A DNA stretch of 64,000 nucleotides from Oehlia diaphana (lineage: Eukaryota > Glomeromycota > Glomeromycetes > Glomerales > Glomeraceae), in NCBI GenBank assembly GCA_003833135.1, contig QZLH01000091.1:42588-106587 (forward strand), given 5' to 3'. Positions within the stretch are counted from its first letter, which is position 1, and each line of letters starts with the position of its first letter. The notes under the pieces were generated by a model. The model was not told the origin of the DNA. It saw nothing but the letters and a program-made list of their open reading frames with translations, and ran no database searches. Made by a program: the position numbers and the translations under genes. This document shows, one piece after another, positions 21,330-31,626 of the stretch.

Positions 21330-22060
21330 GTTACTAACGTTCTTTTTCACCTTTTTCATCTAGAAATACCTTCCAGGACTGGAATTTAGCGAAATGGTAG
21401 GTTGGGAAGACTGCTGAAAAGGGGGGTGTTTTTATTGTAGAAAAGCTACTAACGTTCTCTTTCACCTTTTTCTTTTAGGAATACCTTCCGAAGTAGAATT
21501 TTGGCAAAATAGTAGGTTGAGAAGACTTCTGAAAAGAAGGGGAGTGTTTTTATTTATTATAAGAATGCTACTAACATTCCTTTTCCCCTTTTTTCTTTAA
21601 GAATACTTCTCAGAACTAGAATTTGGTGAAATTGTAGGTTGGGAAGACTACTGAAAAGGGGGAAGTATTTTTTATTGTAGAAAAGCTACTAACGTTCTCT
21701 TTTGCCTTTTTCTTTTAGGAATACCTTTCAGAGTAAGATTTTGGCAAAATGGTAAGTTGAGAAGACTTCAGAAGTGTTTTTTATTGTAGGAACGCTATTA
21801 ATAGCGTTTCTTTCCTCTTTTTACTTTAAGAATACTTTCCGAAACTAGAATTTGACAGAATGGTAGATTGGAGTGGAGGAGGAGTGTTTTTTTTTTATTG
21901 TAAGAACGTAACTAACGTTCTTTTTTTCTTTTCTTTTTTTTATAGAAACGGATCTATCGGCACTATTTCTAAAGGTAATTTAGAAGGAAAGGGTCTTTTT
22001 TTTTATTTTGATAAGAACGTTACTAACGTTCTTTTTTCTTCTTTTTTTATAAGTGCTGTT
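21330..22060 (+). repeat. Seven tandem ~115-bp units with TACTAAC inside a hairpin
   Basis: TACTAAC-type boxes recur at about 21332, 21447, 21569, 21687, 21796, 21909 and 22020. Each is followed by a pyrimidine tract ending TTTTAG/TTTAAG, an exon-like GAATACCTTCCGAAxTAGAATTT, GGTAGGTTGGGAAGACT, and a GTGTTTTTTATTGTAG tract. In several units the box lies in the loop of a hairpin whose stem varies: GAACGTT-ACT-AACGTTC, GAATG...CATTC, and the fully palindromic AACGCTATTAATAGCGTT. Frame is not conserved between units. Confidence 0.7.
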
Positions 22061-22319
22061 AGAATTCGACCAGATAAGAGTTTCTATAATGAGATTAATG
22101 GGAATTTTGGAAAAAATATATAATTTACTATCGTATTATAAGATTGACCAAATTGTCTGGGAATATATATCTTTAAAATCTAATGTATAATATAAAGATA
22201 TTGTAATAATTTATAAATTTATATTGTTGTTTCAGAAATTTGATGTATAAATTGTAATTATAATTTATTAAATTAAATTGAATAAATAAATAAATAAATA
22301 AATACGTTAAATAATTAAT

Positions 22320-22540
22320 CAAAATAAATTAATAGTTCGAGTCCAGCTTGGCTCGAGCCAAAATCTATCAAAGTTTGGCTCAGCTCATTTATTTTGAGCT
22401 ATGAATTATTATAGTTCAACTCGTATCAAGCTGAGTCATAGAAATTTTTGTAACTTAGTTCGGCTTGGCTCAATATAATTTTTAAGCTGAGCTCAAGCCA
22501 GACCCTGGATCGGCTCAAGCCAGCTCATACGGAACTTTAA
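22320..22540. repeat. GGCTCGAGCC / GAGCTCAAGCC short repeats
   Basis: About ten degenerate copies of TTGGCTCAGCTC, GGCTCGAGCC and AGCTCAAGCCA in both orientations. Related GAGTCGAGTTGA motifs occur at 20530-20590 and GATTTGAGTTAATTC at 22625-22665. They look like subterminal repeats of another decayed element inside the large one. Confidence 0.5.
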
Positions 22541-22689
22541 CTGAAATTGCCGTTCTGAAAAAGAACCGTTCAGTCCATTTCTAAAGAAATAAAAAAAAAA
22601 TCAGATAATCAAATAATTCTAGTCAATTTGAGTCAATCTTTTCCCGATTTGAGTTAATTCTGAATCAAAAATTAATAAATAAAAAAAAT

Positions 22690-22915
22690 TTAAAATACCA
22701 GTACCACATATCATACAGATATTGGGTGCCTGGTATACATTAGATAACATATCGATGACTAATAGTTTAGCTATCAGGGTCTAGGCAATTTACAATTTTA
22801 GGAATTTTCTAAGATGTAACAAATCAGGTACCCGATATGTAAAAAAGTCCAATATATACCTGATTAATTACTGATATATAGGTACCCGATATGTACCTGA
22901 TAGTATTGATTTTGA
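22690..22915. repeat. Right subterminal array of GTACCCGATATGTACC motifs
   Basis: Copies of AGGTACCCGATATGTA, ATCAGGTACCCGATATG and relatives directly inside the right end of the CACTGG element, inverted relative to the left array. Confidence 0.7.
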
Positions 22916-23477
22916 CCAGTGTTAGATCATTAGATTTGGAAATATTTACGTTTAAAGTTGAGATACAAATTTTATCATATATAGTAAGTGCTAAGAATTA
23001 TATTAATTTAAAAGAAATATTTACCAAATTATAGTATAATAACATTAAATAAATATTTTTTAATACTCATTCTCAATTTATATAGAATAAAAATGTAATA
23101 AAATCAATATTTTAATTAAAGGTAGACAAATCAGCCTATATGCTTTACAGAATATGATGGTAAACTTTTGTATAGCAAAATATATAATTAAGAATATTAC
23201 TATATTCCTCTGAAAATAAGCAACCTCCAAAAATAAGCAACATCTAAAATAATTAATATCTAAAAATAAGCAACAACTTTGAATATTAACTAGTTTTGCA
23301 TTAAAACTTAATGTAATTTAATATAAAAGATGTTTAAAAATAAATATAAGTTCAAATTGCTTCAAAAAATATATTTTTATTAATGAATTATATTAAATAA
23401 ATTACCTGTATCACTATTATAATACATATATTATGTAAATATAAAAATATTAACTATAACTAACTTAAACAATTAAT

Positions 23478-24140
23478 TGTCTCATTCTATCACTAATATT
23501 TTTGCTATCATCACTGTCATAAATACTATTATCATTATTACCATTATCACTCGTATCATCACTATCTTCATCATCAATATTATTTCTATTGTCATCATCA
23601 CTAATTTCTAATTCAGAATCTGATCTATTTAAATCTGTGAAAATCTTACAAATTTTGAAAGATTCTATGACTATTTTATTATAAATTGCATCCCAAGCAT
23701 ACTTTACTTATAAGCATACATCACTCAATCTAGTGTGATAAAGATTTTTGCAGCAATTTCTTTAACATTATCACCATTTGGCACTTGCCATTCAGGTATG
23801 TTACTCTTTTCAAAGGTTGTCTTTAAATAGTTTATTTATTGAGACATCTAGAGGTTGACAAATGCTGGTTAAATCACCAGAAATTACTATCAGATTAAAT
23901 TTACTCTCATAAAATTTTTTTTTACTGATCCTTTCAAATGACCTTTAAATGAATCATACATTAACATTACTGAATTCCTTTAAGTGACATTTTTTGACCT
24001 TATATTATTGAAATAATCAACGTATTTTAACATTAAACTTGAGTTTATCTAACCGTTTTTTTGGAACTAAACTACAATACCAGAAGAAATTTATTTATTG
24101 TGTAATATTTATTTTCCTTTAAAAATACAGATTGGTAGTA
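23478..24140 (-). pseudogene. Element A transposase, C-terminal half
   Basis: Continues the split gene: LPICIFKGK, LMLKYVDYF, MLMYDSFKGHLKGSVKKNF, then VISGDLTSICQPLDVSINKL (third catalytic Asp region of pogo DDE transposases) and a Ser/Asp/Asn-rich acidic tail ending RMRQLIV and a stop at 23478. Multiple stops and shifts. The junction with the N-terminal half across the TA at 24139-24140/30571-30572 restores a continuous K-L-x-P-I-C-I-F-K-G-K reading, which fixes the insertion site. Confidence 0.75.
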
Positions 24141-24449
24141 CAGTTGCTTCTCTCATTATTATACTGAACCTAAGTTTACAAAACTGATTTTTTATAATTA
24201 TTTATACTGAATATATTAACTTTTTATAATAAAATCCTCTGAACTTATAATGACCAGCCTATACCAGTCCTGATATACTAGCCGTATATTTATTATACTA
24301 AAATTTATGTGATCTGATTATATTTATATGATTGATCATCTTTTTTTCATTGATTATTACAATTATCTATTTGTTTTAATATTAAATGTCAACTATAAAA
24401 AAAAACTATACTTACTATAGCACAAAAATGTGAAATTTGTGAAATAAAA

Positions 24450-26018
24450 GAAAGGGCATATGTGCCAATTTTTGGAATTAGCTAAATTAAGATTTTTATA
24501 AAAAATTCAATATTTTAATAAAATTAACATTATATAAATCTAAATTAAATATGTGTTACATATTTATGTAACTCAGATTTAATTAAAAAATAAAAAAAAT
24601 TTTTTAATTAATATTTAAAGGTAACGGTAATAACCACTTCTTTTTTCCCATCACTGACCATTACTTTTCCATTATTTTTCTATTCACTTTTGTTAAATGT
24701 AACAAAAAAGTTTATAAGCATATATAGCAGTTATTTTTAAATGGTAAATAAAAGAAAAAACTTAATATTTTATATACATAGAAAAGATATATTTTTTCAT
24801 AATTTTNTTTCAAAAATCTCATACCTGACCTGAATTTCAGGTCAGGTCAGGTCAGGTTACCTGAATTTGGCTGACCTGTTCGGAGCTCTACTTCCTACTA
24901 TATATATTTTCATTCAACAACCCATTATATACAGTTTTTATACAAATTTTATACAGTTAAAAACAAATATAAAATTTGATTACAAAAATATATTATTTTT
25001 TTTATAAAAAATGTACAACTTTTATATAATTTTTAGAATCATTTTAACGCTTACCAGAGGTGAAATTCACCAGAAGTGATTTTAACCATATCACGTGATT
25101 TATTATTATTATATTAAAATTTGTTTTTAAAAAAAATACAATTTTTAATATGATATTATGTAATTAAAATACAATAAAAAGTACAATAAAAATAAATAAA
25201 AATGTATAAAATTTTCTCCTCCTTCTAATGAATATTTTATTATAATTATTAAATAAAAATTGATTAAGTTTTATTTATTAGAAGCAATGAATTAAAAAAA
25301 ATTATTCAGAAAAGACTTTATTTTTTTCAAACCTATCACCTATCTGCAGATAGCAGTTTTTTATATAGTTTTTCAATTCCCTCTTAACAAACACATTGCA
25401 ACATTGTACAATTTCATGTTCACTCTAATTAAATAATATGTAATGCAATTCAATGATTAATTAGTAATGCGTGTATATAAATTACTATAACAACTATTGG
25501 ATAATCAAATAATTTAACATATTTACACTATATTATATATTGATTTCGCATCTACTCTCTACCATTTGAACATTTTTTTGATAATGATCTGATTTTTCAC
25601 AAAGTCTGTATTTTCATTGTAATCTTGATGTTATACCACCATTATTACTTTGTTGAATATTAGTTTGACATATGTGCTGATTTTTGAAATTAGTCTAAAT
25701 TAAGATTTTTATAAAAATTTAATATTTTAGTAAGATTAATATTATACAAATCTAAATTAAATATGTATTACATAATTACGTAACTTAGATTTAATAAAAA
25801 ATAAAAAAAAATTTTAATCAATATTTAAAAACAATGGTAATAACCACTTTTTTTTCCCATCACTGCCTATCACTTTTCCATCATTTTTCTATTCACTTTT
25901 ATTAAATATGACAAAAAAGTTTATAAGCATATATAGCAGTTATTTTTAAATGGTAAATAAAAGAAAAAACTTAATATTTTATATACATAGAAAAGATATA
26001 TTTTTTCATAATTTTTAG
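24450..26018. repeat. ~345-bp direct repeats separated by ~870 bp
   Basis: Copies at about 24456-24806 and 25672-26018 share long identical stretches, for example AAAAGTTTATAAGCATATAT and AAAAGATATATTTTTTCATA at their right ends. Each includes TAAATATGTxTTACAT and CCCATCACTG. The left copy ends at a single N (24807). They could be the terminal repeats of a small LTR-like (TRIM) element or a segmental duplication; I see no primer-binding site or polypurine tract to decide. Confidence 0.6.
24808..24890. repeat. AGGTCAGGTCAGG short repeat cluster
   Basis: CCTGACCTGAATTTCAGGTC followed by three further AGGTC units and GGTTACCTGAATTTGGCTGACC, partly palindromic. Resembles the subterminal repeats of hAT-type elements; only this end is seen. 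Confidence 0.5.
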
Positions 26019-26374
26019 CTTTAATTTATTGTTTTTTCTTTATAAAAAATACATACAACTAAAATAAAAAATAATTATGATGTAAAATAGTTGTAAAATG
26101 AATGATAAGATATTTTTTTTTTTTCAAAATAACTAATTATATATTTGTTTTTTATCTTTTAAAATCATTTTATTAGATTTATTTTACTAAAATCCTTAAA
26201 TGGAAAATAAAGTCTTTTAAATAAAGTAAAGAATTTGGGATTCTCTTATGAAAGCATTTTTTAGTAAGAAATAAAATTTTCAGATCAGACTTTATGCAGG
26301 TGACAAAATTATGCATTATTATTTCTGAAGATATGCTAACATTATTATTTTATATTCATTTGAAAGTTGAGAAC

Positions 26375-26940
26375 TTGCTCTATCGTAAAAATCAAAGATC
26401 AGGAAAATTGGATCACTGGATGAGGCGTAATTAATGATCAAAGTTAAATCAAATTTAAAAATTAAAAATAAATATATTGGACGTAATTATTTACAATCCA
26501 GTAATTCAATTCATTCAATTTTAGGCTTATTAAATAGACCTCAATTTTCTCTTTCAAATGAATATAAATTCATTCATGTAGCTTATATTTACAGGTATTT
26601 AATAAATTTTTTTATATTAGACTTTATCAAACTTATGAAATTTTATATTAATAATATAATTGATGATTCCTGAACATTTACATATATTAAATGAAGTATT
26701 TTAAATTTATTTTAAAGATAAAAGTTGGCACCACCTTAGGGAGCAAAGATCATTCAAGTTGAATCACTACATGTAAAGTAATTAATGATCAAATTTAGAT
26801 AAATTCAATAAATATACTGAATGTAATTACTGAACAACTAGTGATTCAATTCACTTAATTTTAGATTCAGTAGATAGATCTTGATTTTCTCTTTCAAATG
26901 AATATAAATATATTTACATAGCTTATTTTTACGAAGAATT
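26375..26940. repeat. ~210-bp direct duplication
   Basis: Segments at about 26385-26600 and 26740-26940 are diverged copies sharing TAATTAATGATCAAA, ATTCAATTCA, GATTTTCTCTTTCAAATGAATATAAAT-like blocks (identical over CTCTTTCAAATGAATATAAA) and a final TAGCTTATxTTTAC. The first copy leaves a 79-codon open frame at 26434-26673, the second has stops; I do not call a gene. Confidence 0.6.
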
Positions 26941-28815
26941 ATCAATGATTTTGTTATAAGAGTTATATTTGATCTATTAAATTTTAATAATATCTTATAT
27001 TAAAAAAAATTAAAAATTATATAATTAATTAGTTTTTTTTTGCATTATTTAGTATAAATTTATTATTCTTATATAAATAATAATTTATATTTGTTTTAAT
27101 AAATTATTTTTGTATAAAAAAATTAGATTCCAAAAATCGGCCCATATGGAACTAAACTTTTTTAATGTTAGTCTTGCACAAAGGTATAATATTGAAAAGT
27201 CAACAGTTACTGATATTTTAAGTAAAAAAGAACGTTAGCTTGCAATTTCAGGAGACCAAGGAAGTATTAAAAAATTTCATGAACCAAAATGATCACAAAC
27301 ATTTGGTTTTTGGATTAACAATACTCTTAATATAAGGTAAGATATTAATGGTATATTTTAAAGGTCAAAGCAGCATTTTTTGCAGAAAGATTTTCTATAG
27401 AAGATTTTTACCAGTTAGAGGGGTGGTTAACTGGTTTTAAAAAAAGACATAGGTTACAATAATTTAGGAAACAATATGAAGCCTCAAGTACTGAATCAAT
27501 AAAAAATAACCATCTTGTCCTATAAGATTTTCTTAAATCTTATAATTCAGAAGATATTTGAAATGCTGATAAGACTGGACTATTTTGAAAAATGGAACCT
27601 TTCAGAGTTCTGGCATATGGACCTATATCTGGTCATAAAAAAGAAAAATCCTGGGTTACTATATTTTGCATAGTAAATGCAATAGGAACTGAAAAAATGG
27701 CACTTTTTTTTATTCATAAACACAAAATCCTCATGTTATAAAAAATTTCAATTATAAGAACCTTCCTGTCTATTATTTTTGAAACAAAAAGTCCTGGATG
27801 CAAGTCAATATCTTTAATGAAATCCTTCTTAAACTTAATGAAAAAATGAGATGAAAAGAACGAAAAATTGTTCTTTTGGTTGATAATGCATCAGTGCATC
27901 TTATTTTAGATAAAACTAAAGAGAAATTAGATAGTATTATTGTGAAATTTCTTCTGCTAAACACTACTACTGCACTTCAACCATATGATGCGAGAATAAT
28001 TCATTTATTTAAATGTCATTATAAGCGACTTTTTATTCAAAATCGAATTGAAGTATATAATAATATACAAAATAGTATTGTTGAAAAGCTTGCTGATTAT
28101 AATATTTTTGAAGCTTTACAGAATTCAGCTGAAGCGTGATCAATGGTATCAATTCAAACAATCTCAAATTGTTGGAAAAAGACCTGAATTCTACCACCAA
28201 GTGATGAAATTGAAGATGATTCAATCTTTGATGATTATAATAATACATATGTATTATAGATTAATTTGTGATCCGTCTTCAAACCAGTGAAATCTACTAA
28301 TACAATTTGGAAATTATTTTGCAAATTAATTTAGTGGGAAATTCAGATAAGAGTAATAGATATAGCACTCAGGAAATGTGAAATGAACTTACAAATTAGT
28401 AGAGAAAAGTAGTTTAGAAGAACTGGCATTCCAAAAGTATCAACTATTCAAAATTACTAGATACACCGCTTAATATAAGCAAAATATAGTACGATAAAGT
28501 TAGACAATCTGTGTTTAATAGAAATAAATAATTTTAATACTTTTTTTTTGTTTTTTCTTGTTTATAACCTTTAAATAATTTATTTACCAGTATATAAATA
28601 ATATTTTAATAAAAAAATATCAATTTTGTGATTGTCTCACCTTTTGTATTGAATAATTATGGCATTTTTATAGGTCAGAATCCAGAGTTGCTAAAGAAAA
28701 AATTTTTTAACTAATCGTTCAATGTAAAAAATTTGATGGATTTTGATTCCCTAGGTTTTAAGCAATTGGTTACACTATTTTTTAGCCGAGTTGTAATACA
28801 AATTTGGCTGGTTAC

Positions 28816-29887
28816 TATTTAGGTAATATCGCCAATTTGTATAATAACGTAACCTTAAATGGCAAGTATATGTTGATCAAACTTGTGATATCAATATTTG
28901 ACGATGCAAATTTATTATTCAATATACTCAGAACGTTATTATATAATACTTAAAAAAAAAAAATTCAGGGTAAATCAGCTCAAAAGCCATTTAAGTGATA
29001 ATTAATTTGTAAGACCAGTTCCTCAAAATTTATTNNNNNNNNNNNNNNNNNNNNNNNNNNNNNNNNNNNNNNNNNNNNNNNNNNNNNNNNNNNNNNNNNN
29101 NNNNNNNNNNNNNNNNNNNNNNNNNNNNNNNNNNNNNNNNNNNNNNNNNNNNNNNNNNNNNNNNNNNNNNNNNNNNNNNNNNNNNNNNNNNNNNNNNNNN
29201 NNNNNNNNNNNNNNNNNNNNNNNNNNNNNNNNNNNNNNNNNNNNNNNNNNNNNNNNNNNNNNNNNNNNNNNNNNNNNNNNNNNNNNNNNNNNNNNNNNNN
29301 NNNNNNNNNNNNNNNNNNNNNNNNNNNNNNNNNNNNNNNNNNNNNNNNNNNNNNNNNNNNNNNNNNNNNNNNNNNNNNNNNNNNNNNNNNNNNNNNNNNN
29401 NNNNNNNNNNNNNNNNNNNNNNNNNNNNNNNNNNNNNNNNNNNNNNNNNNNNNNNNNNNNNNNNNNNNNNNNNNNNNNNNNNNNNNNNNNNNNNNNNNNN
29501 NNNNNNNNNNNNNNNNNNNNNNNNNNNNNNNNNNNNNNNNNNNNNNNNNNNNNNNNNNNNNNNNNNNNNNNNNNNNNNNNNNNNNNNNNNNNNNNNNNNN
29601 NNNNNNNNNNNNNNNNNNNNNNNNNNNNNNNNNNNNNNNNNNNNNNNNNNNNNNNNNNNNNNNNNNNNTATTTAGGTAATATCGCCAATTTGTATAATAA
29701 CGTAACCTTAAATGGCAAGTATATGTTGATCAAACTTGTGATATCAATATTTGACGATGCAAATTTATTATTCAATATACTCAGAACGTTATTATATAAT
29801 ACTTAAAAAAAAAAAATTCAGGGTAAATCAGCTCAAAAGCCATTTAAGTGATAATTAATTTGTAAGACCAGTTCCTCAAAATTTATT
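28816..29887. repeat. Exact 219-bp duplication flanking a scaffold gap
   Basis: Positions 28816-29034 and 29669-29887 are identical, including a 12-base poly-A run, and abut the two sides of the N block 29035-29668. Two contigs probably overlap here and were scaffolded with an estimated gap instead of being merged. The true sequence may contain the 219 bp once and no gap. Confidence 0.9.
29035..29668. other. Scaffold gap (634 N), probably artefactual
   Basis: Unsequenced; see the flanking exact duplication. Confidence 0.99.
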
Positions 29888-30589
29888 AGTAGTTTTCACT
29901 GGTTCGGAGACAGAACATGAATTAATATTTTAATTTAAATAAATAATAAATTTTAATAATATTTTTTTTAGCATTGAAGATAAAGAAGTAGAGCTTAAAA
30001 ACTCAATTGCTTTTCTTCCAGAAGGTGATCATCTTAATGCATGAGAGTATATTAATATTAAAGATAAAATTACAGAAGGTGCACTTACTGACGATAAAAT
30101 AATTGATACTATAAATGCAGATAAAGAAGAAGAAATTGTAGTGGAAGAGAATGAATTGATGTCTACAATAGAGAAAGTTAGTCTAAAAGAGGCGGAAAAA
30201 GCTATAAATAATCTTATACAATTTTATATGAACAGAAGTTAGAATTTAGAGATGTAAATGATAAATTAAAAATTTTAAAAAGGTTGCATAAATGTATTAA
30301 ATTACTTATTGTGAAAAACCTTAAATAACTTAATCTTAATAATTTTTATAACTAATAATATAATAATAATAATAATAATAATATAATTAAATAAATATAC
30401 ATAATATAATAAATATAATATATTCATATAAATCACATGATTGTTATTTTATTGGTCAAATTTTATATAACGAACTGTTTGTTATAGAGTATAGGTGTCA
30501 TATAACAAACTTATTCTATACCAAACAAAATTTGCTAAAATATTAGATTCATTATATCTAAAGGTGACTGTAGTTTAGTCCCATTTATA

Positions 30590-31400
30590 ATATTGCAATT
30601 TAATAAATTTGATTTAAAGTAGCAAATTATTATATTAAAATAAAAGATGATTTTAAAATTAAATAAATATCTACAGCACATATTAAAATGACAGTAAACC
30701 AATTTTTTTTATTACCTGTTATATAAATATAAACAATTTTTTCACCTTTTGAATTTATAGTAAAGTTACCAGCTATACATATCAAACCAAACGAGTGTTT
30801 CATCTATATTAAAAATATTTTTCAATTTATAGTATTTTTTGATTCTAAGGTTAGTTATAAATTGATTGAATTTATCTAACTGTTCTTAAATTTTACTTAA
30901 AAGTTTTTAGAAGATTCTAATACGTCATCTTAATACCAATTTGTATCTTTTTAAAAATCCTATTAACCAACGATGAGAAATCTTAAAATTTTCTGTAAGT
31001 TTTTCATAAAATTCTAGGATTTCCACTTCCCTTAAAATTTCTAACATTTTACTTCATATAATTGTATATGATACAGCTAAATTTTGCTTCTTTTGCTCAA
31101 TTATCCAATCATACAGCCTTTTTTCAGCTTTGGAAAAAAACACTTTTTGGTCAGAATCAACTTGCTTACTCATTAGTTTTAATATTTTAGGTCAAACTTA
31201 CTTTTACTCAACATTCTACTATACTAGTATGATAAATATCAAAATGTTCTGCCACTTTATTGTTTCCATATTCTTCTGTGTATTTAATAATCTCTATTTT
31301 TTATTTTACAGAATATAAAGTTCTTTTATATTTAATAACTTGTTTTACCTTATGATGAGCAACTTTTCTTGATATTTTTTATTTGTTGCATTTGGCGTAG
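30590..31400 (-). pseudogene. Element A transposase, N-terminal half
   Basis: Reads KIEIIKYTEEYGNNKVAEHF (psq HTH), then SKAEKRLYDWIIEQKKQN and FKISHRWLIGFLKRYKL (CENP-B HTH), then IFNIDETLVWFDMYSW (first catalytic Asp) and GNKKNWFTVILICAV. Several frameshifts and stops. The frame resumes as GTKL immediately before the insertion point at 30571-30572, after about 85 bp of extra AT-rich sequence between CAV and NGTK. Confidence 0.75.
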
Positions 31401-31626
31401 TAATTGGTGTAGTGAAACAAGTATGTAAACTAATTCATGACTTTTATATGATGCATGTTAAATGATTAATAATTACAGGAGTCATGTTAAATAATCAGTG
31501 ATCATGTTATTTAATCTTTTTACTAATATGAAATTTAAACTTTTAGCTAGACATTTTAAAAAAGTTGAGTTACCTGAAAATAAGTAATATTATAACAAAA
31601 ATATGTTGCTTATTTTTGAAGGAATA

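Larger units (their letters stand above)
17254..22921. mobile_element. 5.7-kb CACTGG-ended TIR element with subterminal repeats (CACTA/EnSpm-like?)
   Basis: The ends are inverted repeats of about 33 bp beginning CACTGGTCAAAAT; left and right match at 27 of 33 positions and all six differences are transitions. Just inside, about 350 bp (left) and 200 bp (right) of short repeats such as ATATCGGGTAC, GTACCTGATATG form subterminal arrays. CACTA-type elements have CACTR ends, subterminal repeats and 3-bp duplications; here the flanks are TTG and TTA, so the duplication is imperfect. It interrupts unit 2 of the 160-bp duplication. A 696-base gap lies inside; no transposase is visible in the sequenced part. 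Inside are three arrays of intron-like units. Confidence 0.65.
27120..30240 (+). pseudogene. Element B pogo-type transposase, broken
   Basis: N-terminal HTH: YNIEKSTVTDILSKKER, AISGDQGSIKKFHEP. CENP-B HTH: KAAFFAERFSIEDFYQLEGW. Catalytic core: NADKTGLF near 27565 (first Asp), VDNASVHLILDKTKEKLDS at 27876 (second), TTALQPYDARIIHLFKCHYK at 27960-28020 (third). Further C-terminal coding (EDDSIFDDYNNTY) ends near 28245. It resumes at 29945 with SIEDKEVELKNSIAFLPEGD and EKAINNLIQFYMNRS. TGA codons replace expected Trp at 27559-27561 and 27586-27588. About 1.7 kb of unrelated sequence plus the scaffold gap separate the two parts. Confidence 0.75.
24141..30570 (+). mobile_element. Element B inserted into element A (TA duplication)
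   Basis: Begins CAGTTGCTTCTC at 24141 and ends AAGGTGACTG at 30570; TA on both sides. Only the CAGT termini are clearly inverted, so the ends have diverged. It contains a plus-strand pogo-type transposase (27120-30240). At 6.4 kb it is too long for one pogo element and has itself gathered duplications and insertions (24450-26018, 26375-26940, 28300-29940). Confidence 0.6.
23215..31624 (-). mobile_element. pogo-like element A, split by a nested insertion
   Basis: Ends are TTCCTCTGAAAATAAGCAAC (left, 23215) and the inverted equivalent GTTGCTTATTTTTGAAGGAA (right, to 31624), about 19 of 22 matching, flanked by TA (23213-23214; 31625-31626). Removing the inner insertion (24141-30570) leaves about 2 kb, the usual pogo size. 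The transposase lies on the minus strand in two pieces, with its N-terminal half at 30590-31400 and its C-terminal half at 23478-24140. Confidence 0.75.

Noticed and set aside
21860..22123. 87-codon plus-strand frame in the hairpin array
   Set aside because: It spans two repeat units and their polypyrimidine tracts; other units do not keep the frame.
26434..26673. 79-codon frame in the 26.4-kb duplication
   Set aside because: The second copy of the same duplication carries stops and the protein is compositionally like translated AT-rich DNA.
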